Assembly: GCA_904830895.1 (NCBI GenBank)
Contig: LR882958.1
Coordinates: 4,545,501 to 4,609,500, forward strand
Length of the DNA: 64,000 nt
Reading direction: 5' to 3'
DNA from: Planktothrix rubescens CCAP 1459/22
GTDB lineage: Bacteria; Cyanobacteriota; Cyanobacteriia; Cyanobacteriales; Microcoleaceae
In this document: piece by piece, positions 29,000-37,677 of the stretch
Numbering within the stretch: position 1 is the first letter of the stretch
Layout: every line of letters begins with the position of its first letter
Notes under the pieces: generated by a model
Seen by the model: only the letters and a program-made list of their open reading frames with translations
Database searches by the model: none
Told to the model about the DNA's origin: nothing
Translations under genes and position numbers: made by a program

Positions 29000-29521
29000 C
29001 CATCTTCTAGCCATTTTTACCGAAGGCTAAAGTCAGTAAAATTAGCGATCAAAAATTCCAATAAAATTGGACAGCAAATTTCAACCTTTGATCATTTTGA
29101 TCTAAGGGTTGAGAAAAACACGATAGTATTATTAGTCTATAAAAGACTAAAACTATATTATAAAATTGAGCAAAACTTTTAATTTCTGAAAAAATCCCAT
29201 TCTGGTGTTGATAAAGAAGGGATTTAACCTCATTTTTAATAGCAAAAACTATCCTAGAAGTATTTCCTAAGTACAAATTCAGCCAAACGAGGGTTAAATT
29301 AAAATTTCCAGAAAAGCACAAGGTTGAAACAGTAGGCATTTTTTAGACTCTCAAAGGGTGCATATTAGTAGATACATCCCCATCATGATTTAGTCAGGCT
29401 ACACTATATATTTGACGAAAACCCCTGAATTAAAGTTTCCTTATTTTCAAGATTAACAATTAACTCAGATTCACCCTGTCAAAATGAATCGTATCTCCGA
29501 GAAATTATGTAGAAAAACCCC

Positions 29522-29551
29522 AATAAAAAGGAGCGAGTTGTCACCCACTCC
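29522..29551 (-). terminator. Rho-independent terminator of the Bax inhibitor-1 gene
   Basis: On the minus strand GGAGTGGGT and ACTCGCTCC form a 9-bp stem (two G-U pairs) with a GACA loop, followed by TTTTTATT. It lies about 110 bp after the stop of the gene at 29659-30384. Confidence 0.75.
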
Positions 29552-29658
29552 CTTAATTTATCGCAGTCGCCCCTAACGGTTAGGACATAGACTGATGGAG
29601 CAAACTCAGATTTTCCTCTGTGTTGCGGTATTCTCGGCTCTTCCGATTCTGGCCAAGC

Positions 29659-30384
29659 TTAATCCCGATTAAAGGCAATCAGCAAGCGTAGAATGAAGAT
29701 AAATAGGTTGATGTAGGTTAAATACATCGATAATGCGGCGGACAAATACTGTTTGTCGGTGTAAGCCCGGGGAAGCAAATAGAAGTCAACAACAGCCGCC
29801 CCCACAAATAATAGAACTCCCAAGCCAGAAATCCCAATTTCCAACCAAGAAGGGGTAATGATTCCAAAGAAACCGAGGACAAATTGGGCTAAAATCACCA
29901 CGAATAGGGAAATAATTCCTAGACGGATGGTTTTGCTCAGGGCCATACCATCGGATTCTGAAAGGTTAGACCCAATCGAACGCGCCCCGATAAAGGTGAC
30001 TCCACATCCTAAAGCCGCCACCCCAATTCCAGCCATCCCAACACCACTTGTGCCCAAAGCCAGGGCGACTAGACCTGTGAGAGTATAGCCCGTCAGTAGG
30101 CTATAGGTTGCTAATAGGGGTAAAGCCGCCTGATTATTACCCTTGTTGGCGATACCCGAAGCCACAAAAAATAAAGCGATTTGGGCAATGAAGGCGACCC
30201 AGAAGGTCGTCATAAACAATCCAGGGTTAGCCGCAGCAACATTCAGACCCCCAAAGGTGCCCAGGGCTGTAAGAATTAACCCGCCTCCCACATAGGGTAA
30301 GGCGTTAGCAATCACATTTGGGCCAACAATAGCCTCATTTTTAGCCTCTCGTACAGCTTGACGAAAATTACTGGTACTGGTCAT
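29659..30384 (-). CDS. Bax inhibitor-1/YccA family membrane protein
   Basis: A 241-residue protein with a short polar N-terminus (MTSTSNFRQAVREAKNEAIV) and about seven membrane segments, for example VGGGLILTALGTFGGLNVAA, TTFWVAFIAQIALFFVASGI and LFVVILAQFVLGFFGIITPS. The tail YLSAALSMYLTYINLFIFIL is the conserved BI-1 last-helix motif. Bacterial members are pH-sensitive Ca2+-leak channels or interact with FtsH; which applies here is unknown. It is monocistronic, with its own terminator downstream and the tRNA-Arg gene upstream on the same strand. Confidence 0.88.
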   Translation of the reverse strand: MTSTSNFRQAVREAKNEAIVGPNVIANALPYVGGGLILTALGTFGGLNVAAANPGLFMTTFWVAFIAQIALFFVASGIANKGNNQAALPLLATYSLLTGYTLTGLVALALGTSGVGMAGIGVAALGCGVTFIGARSIGSNLSESDGMALSKTIRLGIISLFVVILAQFVLGFFGIITPSWLEIGISGLGVLLFVGAAVVDFYLLPRAYTDKQYLSAALSMYLTYINLFIFILRLLIAFNRD

Positions 30385-30529
30385 ATTGTCCTTCCATAAT
30401 CAACACTACCTCCTTATAATTTAGCGAACCCTGGGAATTTGGGGTAGATGTTGATTTCCACCTGGTCAAGAAAAACACTTGGGATTCTTTTTCTTCACTT
30501 CGGCTTTTTCTGGAGGCCTTGAAATTTAA

Positions 30530-30603
30530 CGGGTGTGGAGGGATTCGAACCCCCGACAGACGACTTAGAAGGTCGCTACTCTATCCACCTGAGTTACACA
30601 CCC
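30530..30603 (-). tRNA. tRNA-Arg (anticodon UCU)
   Basis: On the minus strand the acceptor stem GGGTGTG/CACACCC is perfect. The anticodon stem GCGAC/GTCGT encloses the loop CTTCTAA, giving anticodon TCT. The T arm has GGGGG-TTCGAAT-CCCTC, and the D arm starts ACTC and closes GAGT. The discriminator base is G, and CCA is not encoded. It decodes AGA and probably AGG. Confidence 0.93.
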
Positions 30604-31076
30604 AATCCAGAATCATTTTATCTTATTCCTTGTCAATTTTTAACATAGTTTCAAAAGACTTTTCCTCAAGTCCCTGAAAAAAGCCAAAGGGAAAAATTTC
30701 TGATCAAGACTGCCCCTAGTTAAGCCCAGTGCAGGATTATTAATCCCGATGCTCTTTTATTTCCGTCTTGTTAGTGCCTATGTTATGATCAGTGGTGTTT
30801 TAAACAGAACTGCAACCCAGATTAATATTAATGCAGACTGTAAGGGTGCAACAAGTGTTATTCATGATCGTACCATAAATAACATTGAGATTGGATCGGG
30901 GTGAAATTGCCAGGGGTGCCTTGACTACGCCTTTAAGAATCCAGGTTTGGAGTCTTAAAAATCTCAGTGAATCAGCGCACAGCGAATTTACCGAGAGAGT
31001 CAAAGCCGGGTGCCATGACAGGAATAGGTGCAGAAGTGTCATGTTTATATTAAAACGAACGGATGTTGAAATAACC
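30604..31076. other. Intergenic region upstream of the Npun_F0813-like gene
   Basis: Between the tRNA and the ATG at 31077 the plus strand has an open frame reaching back to 30885, but its composition differs from the gene proper and no ribosome-binding site marks an earlier start. I could not define a promoter with confidence. Confidence 0.4.
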
Positions 31077-31712
31077 ATGGTTCAACACCCTAACCGGGAG
31101 CAGCAGATTCCTGTTTTGAATTATCAGGGACAGACATTTCGCCTGATGAAAACGTTTGAAGCCAAACAAGCAGATGATGCCAGGGCTTTATGGCGGGATC
31201 TCACTGATAATAAAGGAAAGGCTTGTGTTCTATTAGAAGAACCAGACCGATATAGTGTCTGGGGGAAAGTCCGTTTAGACCAGCTTTTGAAGGAGGGTCA
31301 CAGCCCAACAGACAGCAAATTGCCGATTCTGACTCAAGCCTGCTTGCTGTTATTGCAAGCGGTTTACTTTGATATTGAAGACTTGCTAGGATCAAAACAA
31401 GCGGTTTCCTTTCAAAAAGATTTGACCAAAATTTTTCAAAAGTTCAAGTTTCCCCAAACTGATGATTCCAAGGCTATAGAAATTCTACTGACTGTCAACC
31501 CCCTGGAGAGCTTCAAAATTCCCTCTTGGCAAGAAAATCACCTCAGCACCTTGCTGCAAGAACTTTATGAACTGGGAAAAAACTATTTTGGCAATACCAG
31601 TTTTGTAGAGGGAATAGAAGAAGTGCTAGAGGATATGGCTGATGATGATCGCGAGCAGTTTGTCAATTGGCTGCATCAGTCATCTTTGAGCAAGCAATGG
31701 GTGATGAGTTAA
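31077..31712 (+). CDS. Conserved cyanobacterial protein, Npun_F0813 family
   Basis: Starting at the ATG at 31077 gives 211 residues (MVQHPNREQQIPVLNYQGQT). The in-frame extension to 30885 is rejected because it reads as non-coding. The protein resembles the family annotated as Npun_F0813 in cyanobacteria, with segments DARALWRDLTDNKGKACVLLEE and YSVWGKVRLDQL. It is soluble, mostly helical in its second half and acidic at the end (EEVLEDMADDDREQF). No function is established for this family. It stands alone, followed 134 bp later by a membrane-protein gene. Confidence 0.75.
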   Translation: MVQHPNREQQIPVLNYQGQTFRLMKTFEAKQADDARALWRDLTDNKGKACVLLEEPDRYSVWGKVRLDQLLKEGHSPTDSKLPILTQACLLLLQAVYFDIEDLLGSKQAVSFQKDLTKIFQKFKFPQTDDSKAIEILLTVNPLESFKIPSWQENHLSTLLQELYELGKNYFGNTSFVEGIEEVLEDMADDDREQFVNWLHQSSLSKQWVMS

Positions 31713-31846
31713 CCCAAATATAGACTAGCTGTTCTGACCTAAATATGGGACGCTAGATTAAAGACAATTGTTTGAATGCTGAAGTTAACAACGATTAGCC
31801 TCTAAACTTGGTCTTGATTCTTTAAATTGCTAGGTATTTTAATCCT

Positions 31847-32881
31847 ATGGGTAGCACTTCACAAGAAAAGTCCTCCTTATTTGCCACCTTGTTTTCATCA
31901 CAGGGTATGGTAATTGCCGGGATTGTGTGGGCTGTTCTTGCCTTGTTATTTTTTCTGCTGTTTAGTGTAACGGTACAAGGAGAGGAGTTACCCCTGTGGT
32001 ACTCCATCGGAACCTATTTTTTTGAATTGGGGGCATTTCTAGCCGCCTCCTTTGTCTGTTATCGAAACTGGCAAAGTCCCCAGATGGTAAGCGGTCGTAA
32101 TGTTTGGCTCTGTATTGGGTTAGGGGTATTTTTCTACTTTGTCGGGGGTGTCCTGTTTGGAGTGTGGGAACTGGCTTGGCATTTAGATCCGGCGGTTTCC
32201 ATTGCCGATGGTTTTTACGTTCTCAGCTATCTTTTTCTAGCCTCGGGAATGATTCTAGCCGTCGTCTCTAAACGATTGGATTTAGATATTAATCAGTGGT
32301 TAATTTTATTCGGGGTAGCCCTGGTGGGAACTACATTTGGAATGTGGGTTGCCAGTCCTAACTTATTTGGATTACTCGGTTCTCCCGAACCTGTGGCTAT
32401 TGAACAATCGGTTGCTACTCCTACTGCGAAGGCTCCGGCGATTTCCGGGCCTAAAATTGAAAAATCTTCAGCCCAAACTTCCCCCGAAACAGAATCAGAT
32501 CAGGAGACTTCTTCTGCCCCTCTATGGGTAGAGGCAATTGATAGTAAACTAGAACCCCTGGCTTTTGGGTTCAATTTGTTCTACATCATCGGGGATGTTT
32601 TCCTGTTGATTTTAGCAACGGCCTTGATTTTAGCCTTTTGGGGAGGGCGGTTTTCCCAGTCCTGGCGGATGATTGCCTTTGCCATTTTCTCCCTCTATAT
32701 TGCTGATATGTATTTCAAATGGGCTGACTCCAGAGGGTCAGGGGACTATGAAAGTGGCGGTTTGTTAGAAGTCTTCTTTGTATTCACGGGGGTTTTATTT
32801 GCCGTTGGAGCGATTTTGGAGTATGACATCTCAACCCGTTCTCGTCAAAGTCGCCGGAGCCGACGCACGGCTAAAGGTTAA
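31847..32881 (+). CDS. Conserved hypothetical multi-pass membrane protein
   Basis: A 344-residue protein with about eight predicted membrane helices, for example MVIAGIVWAVLALLFFLLFS, NVWLCIGLGVFFYFVGGVLF and PLAFGFNLFYIIGDVFLLIL. Helix groups 1-5 and 6-8 are separated by a Ser/Thr/Pro/Glu-rich loop (about residues 180-230, KIEKSSAQTSPETESDQETS). The C-terminus is strongly basic (RSRQSRRSRRTAKG). I do not recognise a characterised family. The helix pattern around FYVLSYLFLASGMILAVVSK resembles sensor-type membrane domains, but no signalling output domain is attached. Confidence 0.7.
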   Translation: MGSTSQEKSSLFATLFSSQGMVIAGIVWAVLALLFFLLFSVTVQGEELPLWYSIGTYFFELGAFLAASFVCYRNWQSPQMVSGRNVWLCIGLGVFFYFVGGVLFGVWELAWHLDPAVSIADGFYVLSYLFLASGMILAVVSKRLDLDINQWLILFGVALVGTTFGMWVASPNLFGLLGSPEPVAIEQSVATPTAKAPAISGPKIEKSSAQTSPETESDQETSSAPLWVEAIDSKLEPLAFGFNLFYIIGDVFLLILATALILAFWGGRFSQSWRMIAFAIFSLYIADMYFKWADSRGSGDYESGGLLEVFFVFTGVLFAVGAILEYDISTRSRQSRRSRRTAKG

Positions 32882-33034
32882 TTGGTGGAATAGTTGAGGT
32901 TTCGATCTTAACATGAGGATTCATAGAACTCTCGTTCAATCCTTCTCCGGTGTGTCAATCACACCAAGCCGGGTAGGAAATCCCTTGGCTTTATGTGAAC
33001 CTTAATCCTTCGATATCAAGTGACTCCCAACTCA

Positions 33035-34009
33035 ATGACATCCACGAAACTTTCCCAATCAGAAAAACAGGAAATTATTAGGCTCTATCAGGACGTGCCA
33101 GAGGAAACAACTATTACTCTAGCAGAACGCTATGGAGTCAGTAGCTCAACGGTGAGACGAGTCTTGCAAAGTGCTGTTCCTAAAGATGTCTATGATATTC
33201 TGACGACCCAGAAACAGCGTCTTCATCGTGCGGGGAAACGTTCCTCGGAAGATGTAGTTGATGGGGATGAATCTCAAAGGGAAGTTGACTCGCAAACACC
33301 CGAACCTATCAGTCGGGAATCTACCCTAATTTTGCCTCGAAAGCGTAAGCACTCATCTACTTTTGATTCGGAGGTGTTGAAGTCCGATGCTTCTAATTCC
33401 CTAGAGCCAGATTCTCTAAAAATTTCTTCGTCTAATTATCAGTTATCAATTCCTGGCTTAGAGGGGCTGTTCTCACCTGATCGGCTCGAAGTCAAGGGTC
33501 GCGTTTTTGGGGACTATGACCCAGATGAGGATCACGAGGAAGATGGGGAAGACACCAATCGGGATCGAGGAAATGAAGGAGACGATAATGATGATGGTGA
33601 AGACTATGGAGACGAGTTTGCAGACGATGAGGGGGATGAAGATGATGATACAGAGCCTCGGGGTCTATTTTCCCATTCTCTGGCCAGTGGAGGTTCTGTA
33701 CTCGTTAAAATTTTGCCTTTAACAGAAACTGTACTCCCGAGAACCTGCTATTTAGTGATTGACCGATTCTCGGAATTGATTGCTAAACCCTTGAGGGCAT
33801 TTAGTGAGTTGGGAAGGATTCCAGAGGAAGAAGTCCTAGAACAAACCCTTCCTGTTTTTGATAATCACCGCATCGCTAGTCGTTTTTCTGGACGCAACCA
33901 ACGGGTATTTAAAGTTCCCGATGGCCGACTTCTGAGAAAAGCGGCTCCCTATTTACAAGCCAAAGGAATTACCCGGCTATTAATTGATGGCCAGGTTTAT
34001 CGGTTTTAA
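33035..34009 (+). CDS. Hypothetical protein with N-terminal helix-turn-helix and acidic central region
   Basis: From the ATG at 33035 the protein is 324 residues. Residues about 5-50 form a transposase/resolvase-like helix-turn-helix (QEIIRLYQDVPEETTITLAE, GVSSSTVRRVLQS). The centre (about residues 160-215) is extremely acidic, with Asp/Glu/Gly runs such as DEDHEEDGEDTNRDRG. The C-terminus is a folded domain containing TCYLVIDRFSELIAKPLR and ARFSG-like FSGRNQRVFKVPDGRLLRKA. It may be a DNA-binding protein whose acidic linker tunes interaction. It is not a transposase, as no catalytic domain is visible. Function unknown. Confidence 0.65.
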   Translation: MTSTKLSQSEKQEIIRLYQDVPEETTITLAERYGVSSSTVRRVLQSAVPKDVYDILTTQKQRLHRAGKRSSEDVVDGDESQREVDSQTPEPISRESTLILPRKRKHSSTFDSEVLKSDASNSLEPDSLKISSSNYQLSIPGLEGLFSPDRLEVKGRVFGDYDPDEDHEEDGEDTNRDRGNEGDDNDDGEDYGDEFADDEGDEDDDTEPRGLFSHSLASGGSVLVKILPLTETVLPRTCYLVIDRFSELIAKPLRAFSELGRIPEEEVLEQTLPVFDNHRIASRFSGRNQRVFKVPDGRLLRKAAPYLQAKGITRLLIDGQVYRF

Positions 34010-34035
34010 TGGGGATTGATTCACACTCGGTCTAT

Positions 34036-34911
34036 CTATTTGGTTCCTGTTAATAGACCAAAACGAATCAGTCCGGTGTCATAGCCTCGACTCATCAGGG
34101 GTAAGGCTAGGGCGGCTTGAATCGTTGTTGGGCCACTCAATAACAAGCCAACGATGGCATTAAGGTTAAAGGCGGAATCGATCACCGTATTCCAAAAGGG
34201 AGCAACGGCCTTTGACCAGTCAGCCGTTTGAATATTTTTAAACCCTTGATCCGTTGCGATCGCTTCATATTCAGGCAAAGCAATCACATATGGTAAGGCA
34301 TAAACCCGATATATTTCTGCTAAATGCCGACGTTCTTCCTCGGTGAGTTGTCCAGCATTTCCCCCCAAGGGACGATGACACCAAGTGGCCATTAATAAGG
34401 TTCCGCCCGGTTTCAAGACTCGATAGGATTCTCGCAAAAACTGAATTTTATTCGGGAAGTGTTCGGCACTTTCTAAAGACCATACCAGATCAAAGCTATT
34501 GCTCTCGAAAGGCATTTCTAAGGCATCGGCTACCAAAAACTTCGTTTTCTGCTCTAACCGAGCTTCCAAGGCACGTTCTGTGGCTCTTTTAGCTTGGACA
34601 GGACTCAGGGTAATTCCAGTAACATCCGCCTGGAATTTGTCCGCTAAATATAACGAACTTCCTCCAATTCCACAGCCGACATCAAGTATTCGAGATCCTT
34701 GTAAATCCTCTTGGTCGGAGGGTGTTAGTCCCCAGTTTAGAAATTCTTCAATTAAGTCAATTTGAGCTTGACGGCGTTCTTTTTTCAGGGTTCCATCCAA
34801 GCCATAATATCCATGATGCAGATGTTCTCCCCAAATCTCCTCCCACAAACCGGAAGAAGAATCATAGAATTGCTGAATTTGTTGATAGAGTGTTGAATTC
34901 ATCTGAATCAT
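34036..34911 (-). CDS. Tocopherol O-methyltransferase-like (gamma-tocopherol methyltransferase)
   Basis: A 291-residue class I methyltransferase with LYQQIQQFYDSSSGLWEEIW near the N-terminus and WGEHLHHGYYGLDGT, motifs shared by cyanobacterial gamma-tocopherol methyltransferases. The SAM motif is ILDVGCGIGGSSLYLA, and later FDLVWSLESAEHFPNKIQFL and YRVLKPGGTLLMATW. The family methylates gamma- to alpha-tocopherol in membranes; sister enzymes (MPBQ/MSBQ methyltransferases) are similar, so the exact substrate is inferred. It is convergent with the HTH gene, ending only 26 bp from it, and has no operon partners. Confidence 0.82.
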   Translation of the reverse strand: MIQMNSTLYQQIQQFYDSSSGLWEEIWGEHLHHGYYGLDGTLKKERRQAQIDLIEEFLNWGLTPSDQEDLQGSRILDVGCGIGGSSLYLADKFQADVTGITLSPVQAKRATERALEARLEQKTKFLVADALEMPFESNSFDLVWSLESAEHFPNKIQFLRESYRVLKPGGTLLMATWCHRPLGGNAGQLTEEERRHLAEIYRVYALPYVIALPEYEAIATDQGFKNIQTADWSKAVAPFWNTVIDSAFNLNAIVGLLLSGPTTIQAALALPLMSRGYDTGLIRFGLLTGTK

Positions 34912-34998
34912 TAAAAAATTTTACTGACGCCCTTAGAGCAGCATCTCTACAGTATGATTCTACTTATCGCAAATTGCCCGTTTTCAACTAAAAGATTA

Positions 34999-35062
34999 AC
35001 CCTAAATTCCCATTACCCATTACGATTACCCATTACCCAAAACCCATTACCCATTACCCATG
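34999..35062. repeat. CCCATTA-type heptamer repeat immediately before and forming the start of ktrB
   Basis: Units of CCCATTA and variants run from about 34999 directly into the ATG at 35060 (TTACCCATGACAG). They are the reverse complement of the GGGTAAT repeats near 19270 and 42890. The ktrB start codon is formed at the edge of the repeat, and no Shine-Dalgarno sequence is present. Confidence 0.8.
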
Positions 35063-36394
35063 ACAGTATCTCGAACAATTGGTTTAGGTTTCCTGGCGGT
35101 AATTGCCCTGGGAACAATTTTACTGATGTTACCGTTCTCCTTGAGTGCCCGAACTTGGGGTAATCCTCTAACGGCCTTATTTACATCAACATCTGCGGTT
35201 TGTGTGACTGGATTATCCGTTGTGGATGTGGGCAAATTTTACTCATTTTGGGGTCAGTTTATCATTGTATTGCTAGTTCAGGTGGGAGGATTAGGATACA
35301 TGACTGTCACCACCTTTTTATTGTTGGTATTGGGTCGAAAGTTTCGCCTCAAGGATAAATTAGCTCTACAACAATCCTTAGATGCTTCAGGAATAGCAGG
35401 GGCCGTTCCTTTATTAAAATCTATTGTAGCAACCACCGCCCTATTTGAAATAACTGGAGTTTTTCTATTATTATTGGTATTTGTTCCTGATTTGGGATGG
35501 AGTCAGGGATTATGGTTTGCAATTTTTCATAGTGTAAATGCCTTTAATAATGCCGGGTTTGGCTTATTATCTGATAATTTTATTCGCTATGTTCACTCTC
35601 CCATATTAAATTTTATTATTACTTTTCTAATTATTTGGGGAGGTATGGGCTATCAAGTAATTCAAGAACTTTACTTATGGATTGGTAATCGCTTGTCTAA
35701 ATATCCCCTGCGTCGTGATTTTTCGGTTCATTTCCGAGTTGTGACTTCCACAACTATTTTTCTATTAATCTTAGGAACAGTTTTATTATTCTTCACTGAA
35801 CATCGAAATCCAGGAACCTTAGCACCCCTTAATTTTCCTGATCAAGTTATGGCAGCTTGGTTTCAATCGGTGACGACCCGAACGGCCGGATTTAATACCA
35901 TTAATAATGGGGAATTGACCGTTGCTGGATTATTTGTAACAATTATTTTAATGTTTATTGGAGCCAGTCCAGGGGGAACCGGAGGAGGGATTAAAACCAC
36001 AACCGTTAGGATTTTAGCTAATTCTACTCGTTCGGCTTTACAAGGGCGAGAAGAAGTTATTTGTTATAAACGTCAAATTCCACTGCCGTTAATTTTAAAG
36101 GCAATTGGGGTTTTATTTGGTTCGTTTATGGTGATCTGTATCTCGGCGATTCTGATCTCTTTAAGCCAACCTAATATTGATTTTGACTCCATTTTGTTTG
36201 AAGTCGTTTCTGCCTTTGCCACGGTGGGATTATCTACGGGAATTACAGCCAGTTTAACCCCCTTGAGTCAATTAATTATTATTACTACAATGTATGTAGG
36301 ACGAGTTGGTGTAATTTTATTAATGTCGGCTATTTTAGGTGATCCGAAACCGACGTCCATTGACTATCCCGAACAAAACCTTTTAGTGGGTTGA
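35060..36394 (+). CDS. ktrB: TrkH/KtrB-type potassium uptake channel subunit
   Basis: A 444-residue membrane protein of the TrkH/KtrB family. The four pore loops with selectivity-filter Gly residues are visible: TSAVCVTGLSVVD, FNNAGFGLLS, TTRTAGFNTIN and FATVGLSTGITA. It imports K+ with the help of Na+ or membrane potential and needs the cytoplasmic RCK subunit encoded 24 bp downstream. The length matches KtrB rather than the larger TrkH proteins. Upstream sequence is heptamer repeat, so translation starts without a normal ribosome-binding site. Confidence 0.9.
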   Translation: MTVSRTIGLGFLAVIALGTILLMLPFSLSARTWGNPLTALFTSTSAVCVTGLSVVDVGKFYSFWGQFIIVLLVQVGGLGYMTVTTFLLLVLGRKFRLKDKLALQQSLDASGIAGAVPLLKSIVATTALFEITGVFLLLLVFVPDLGWSQGLWFAIFHSVNAFNNAGFGLLSDNFIRYVHSPILNFIITFLIIWGGMGYQVIQELYLWIGNRLSKYPLRRDFSVHFRVVTSTTIFLLILGTVLLFFTEHRNPGTLAPLNFPDQVMAAWFQSVTTRTAGFNTINNGELTVAGLFVTIILMFIGASPGGTGGGIKTTTVRILANSTRSALQGREEVICYKRQIPLPLILKAIGVLFGSFMVICISAILISLSQPNIDFDSILFEVVSAFATVGLSTGITASLTPLSQLIIITTMYVGRVGVILLMSAILGDPKPTSIDYPEQNLLVG

Positions 36395-36418
36395 CACATT
36401 TCTTTAAAGATAAATAAT

Positions 36419-37117
36419 ATGAACTTTTCATCTTGGAATTTTTTACGCAATCTCAGAAACGAAAAAAAACAATTTGCTGTGATTGGATTAGGTAGATTTG
36501 GGAGTGCAGTTTGTTCAACGCTGTACAAAAGTGGTTATGAAGTTTTAGCAATTGATCAAGAAGAAAAACGGGTGATTTCGGCATTAAGTGATCATATTGC
36601 GTCCCATGCTTTGCAGTTAGATTCTACTGAAACCTCCGCACTCAGAGAAGCCGGAATTTTTGAATTTGATACGGTTATTGTCGCTGTCGGGAGTTTCTTA
36701 GCCGAAAGTATTACCACTACTTTAAACTTAAAAGAAGGCGGTGTGCCGAATGTAATTGCTAAAGCATCTTCGGAAACCCATGTTAAGTTATTAAATAAAG
36801 TCGGCGCGGATATGGTAGTGTTTCCTGAACAGGAAATGGGGCAACAATTAGCCCGACAATTGACTCGTCCCCGTTTACTTGATCAGTTTGAACTTGATGC
36901 GGAACATAGTATTGTAGAAATGATTGTTCCCGATGAATTTGATGGTAAAACGATTGCTGAATTAGAGCTCCGTCGCCGTTATGGATTAAATCTTTTAGCG
37001 ATTAAAAATGAAGGGGATAAAATGGAAATAAACCCCCTTTCTAATCGTAAACTTTACAAAGGAACCATGATTGTTGTCGTTGGGTCTAATCAAGATATTA
37101 ACCGTTTAGTCGGTTAA
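36419..37117 (+). CDS. ktrA: TrkA/KtrA-type RCK regulatory subunit
   Basis: A 232-residue protein with an N-terminal RCK Rossmann domain (FAVIGLGRFGSAVCSTLYKS, then EVLAIDQEEKRV) binding NAD(H)/ATP, and a TrkA-C domain from about residue 150 (FDGKTIAELELRRRYGLNLL and MIVVVGSNQDINRLVG). It forms the octameric gating ring of the K+ channel encoded immediately upstream; gene order and spacing support an operon. No oddities were seen. Confidence 0.92.
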   Translation: MNFSSWNFLRNLRNEKKQFAVIGLGRFGSAVCSTLYKSGYEVLAIDQEEKRVISALSDHIASHALQLDSTETSALREAGIFEFDTVIVAVGSFLAESITTTLNLKEGGVPNVIAKASSETHVKLLNKVGADMVVFPEQEMGQQLARQLTRPRLLDQFELDAEHSIVEMIVPDEFDGKTIAELELRRRYGLNLLAIKNEGDKMEINPLSNRKLYKGTMIVVVGSNQDINRLVG

Positions 37118-37162
37118 AACAGATTCCTCAGATTAGAGGTTTGTTGAATTTGTCATCTGTAA

Positions 37163-37573
37163 TTAATTCTCTGGTGGATTCTGTTGAGGGATGATTTTAC
37201 CTAAACTTAAATCGTCTAAATCTATCCCTCTTAAACCTTTTTGTTCTAGTTGGTTAAATAATCGAGTTAATTGATACCAAACCAATCCGGCCATTAACGC
37301 CGTTAAGGGAATAGAAAACCCATAGGCGAATGTTTCTGAAAAGGCAAAAACTTCTAAACATGAAGCCAGAAAAATACAAATTCCCAACCCAATTCCCAGA
37401 AAGGGAAACAGTATGGGAAAGCCTCGTAAATTGGCGAGATTACGACTAGAACGATTTTTCGACCATTCTTTTAAAAGTTGTTTGAGATTCACAACAAAAG
37501 CCGTACAACAGGTTATTCCAATGAATAAACCCCCAAGGAGTAAAACTAAAGGCGGATTAGCAGAATTATACAT
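37163..37573 (-). CDS. Small conserved membrane protein, function unknown
   Basis: A 136-residue protein with three predicted membrane helices (LVLLLGGLFIGITCCTAFVV; a long Gly/Ile/Leu-rich one at about residues 50-75; FSIPLTALMAGLVWYQLTRL) and a basic loop (KEWSKNRSSRNLANLRG). The C-terminus is soluble (GLRGIDLDDLSLGKIIPQQN). It is convergent with the ktr pair. The ATG abuts a GGGGAGCAGGG repeat block, so its promoter may be disrupted or supplied by the repeat. I do not recognise a named family. Confidence 0.6.
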   Translation of the reverse strand: MYNSANPPLVLLLGGLFIGITCCTAFVVNLKQLLKEWSKNRSSRNLANLRGFPILFPFLGIGLGICIFLASCLEVFAFSETFAYGFSIPLTALMAGLVWYQLTRLFNQLEQKGLRGIDLDDLSLGKIIPQQNPPEN

Positions 37574-37665
37574 AGAGAAGGGAGCAGGGGAGCAGGGGAG
37601 GCAGGGGGAGCAGGGAGAGCAGGGGAGGTAAACTCTTTCTATTACCTATTACCCATTACCTATTA
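37572..37665. repeat. Low-complexity GGGAGCAG/TTACCTA repeat block
   Basis: GGGAGCAGGGGAGCAGGGGAG-type units are followed by TATTACC units. The same composite occurs inside the DegT gene (42884-42990) and around nusB (19229-19358). It ends where the tnpB element begins. Confidence 0.75.
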
Positions 37666-37677
37666 TTGACACTCTCA

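Larger units (their letters stand above)
28908..29658. other. 750-bp region with no convincing gene
   Basis: This stretch upstream of the second RTX gene and downstream of the Bax-inhibitor gene is AT-rich. I see two terminator-like hairpins (listed separately). A 96-codon minus-strand frame at 29049-29339 lacks codon bias or family features and is not called. The region from 29560 to 29658 shows nothing recognisable. Confidence 0.5.

Noticed and set aside
29049-29339. 96-codon minus-strand frame
   Set aside because: No family resemblance, poor composition and no ribosome-binding site; it probably occurs by chance in an AT-rich intergenic region.
30885-31076. N-terminal extension of the Npun_F0813-like protein
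   Set aside because: Composition differs from the rest of the protein and family proteins start near MVQHP; no ribosome-binding site supports the earlier start.
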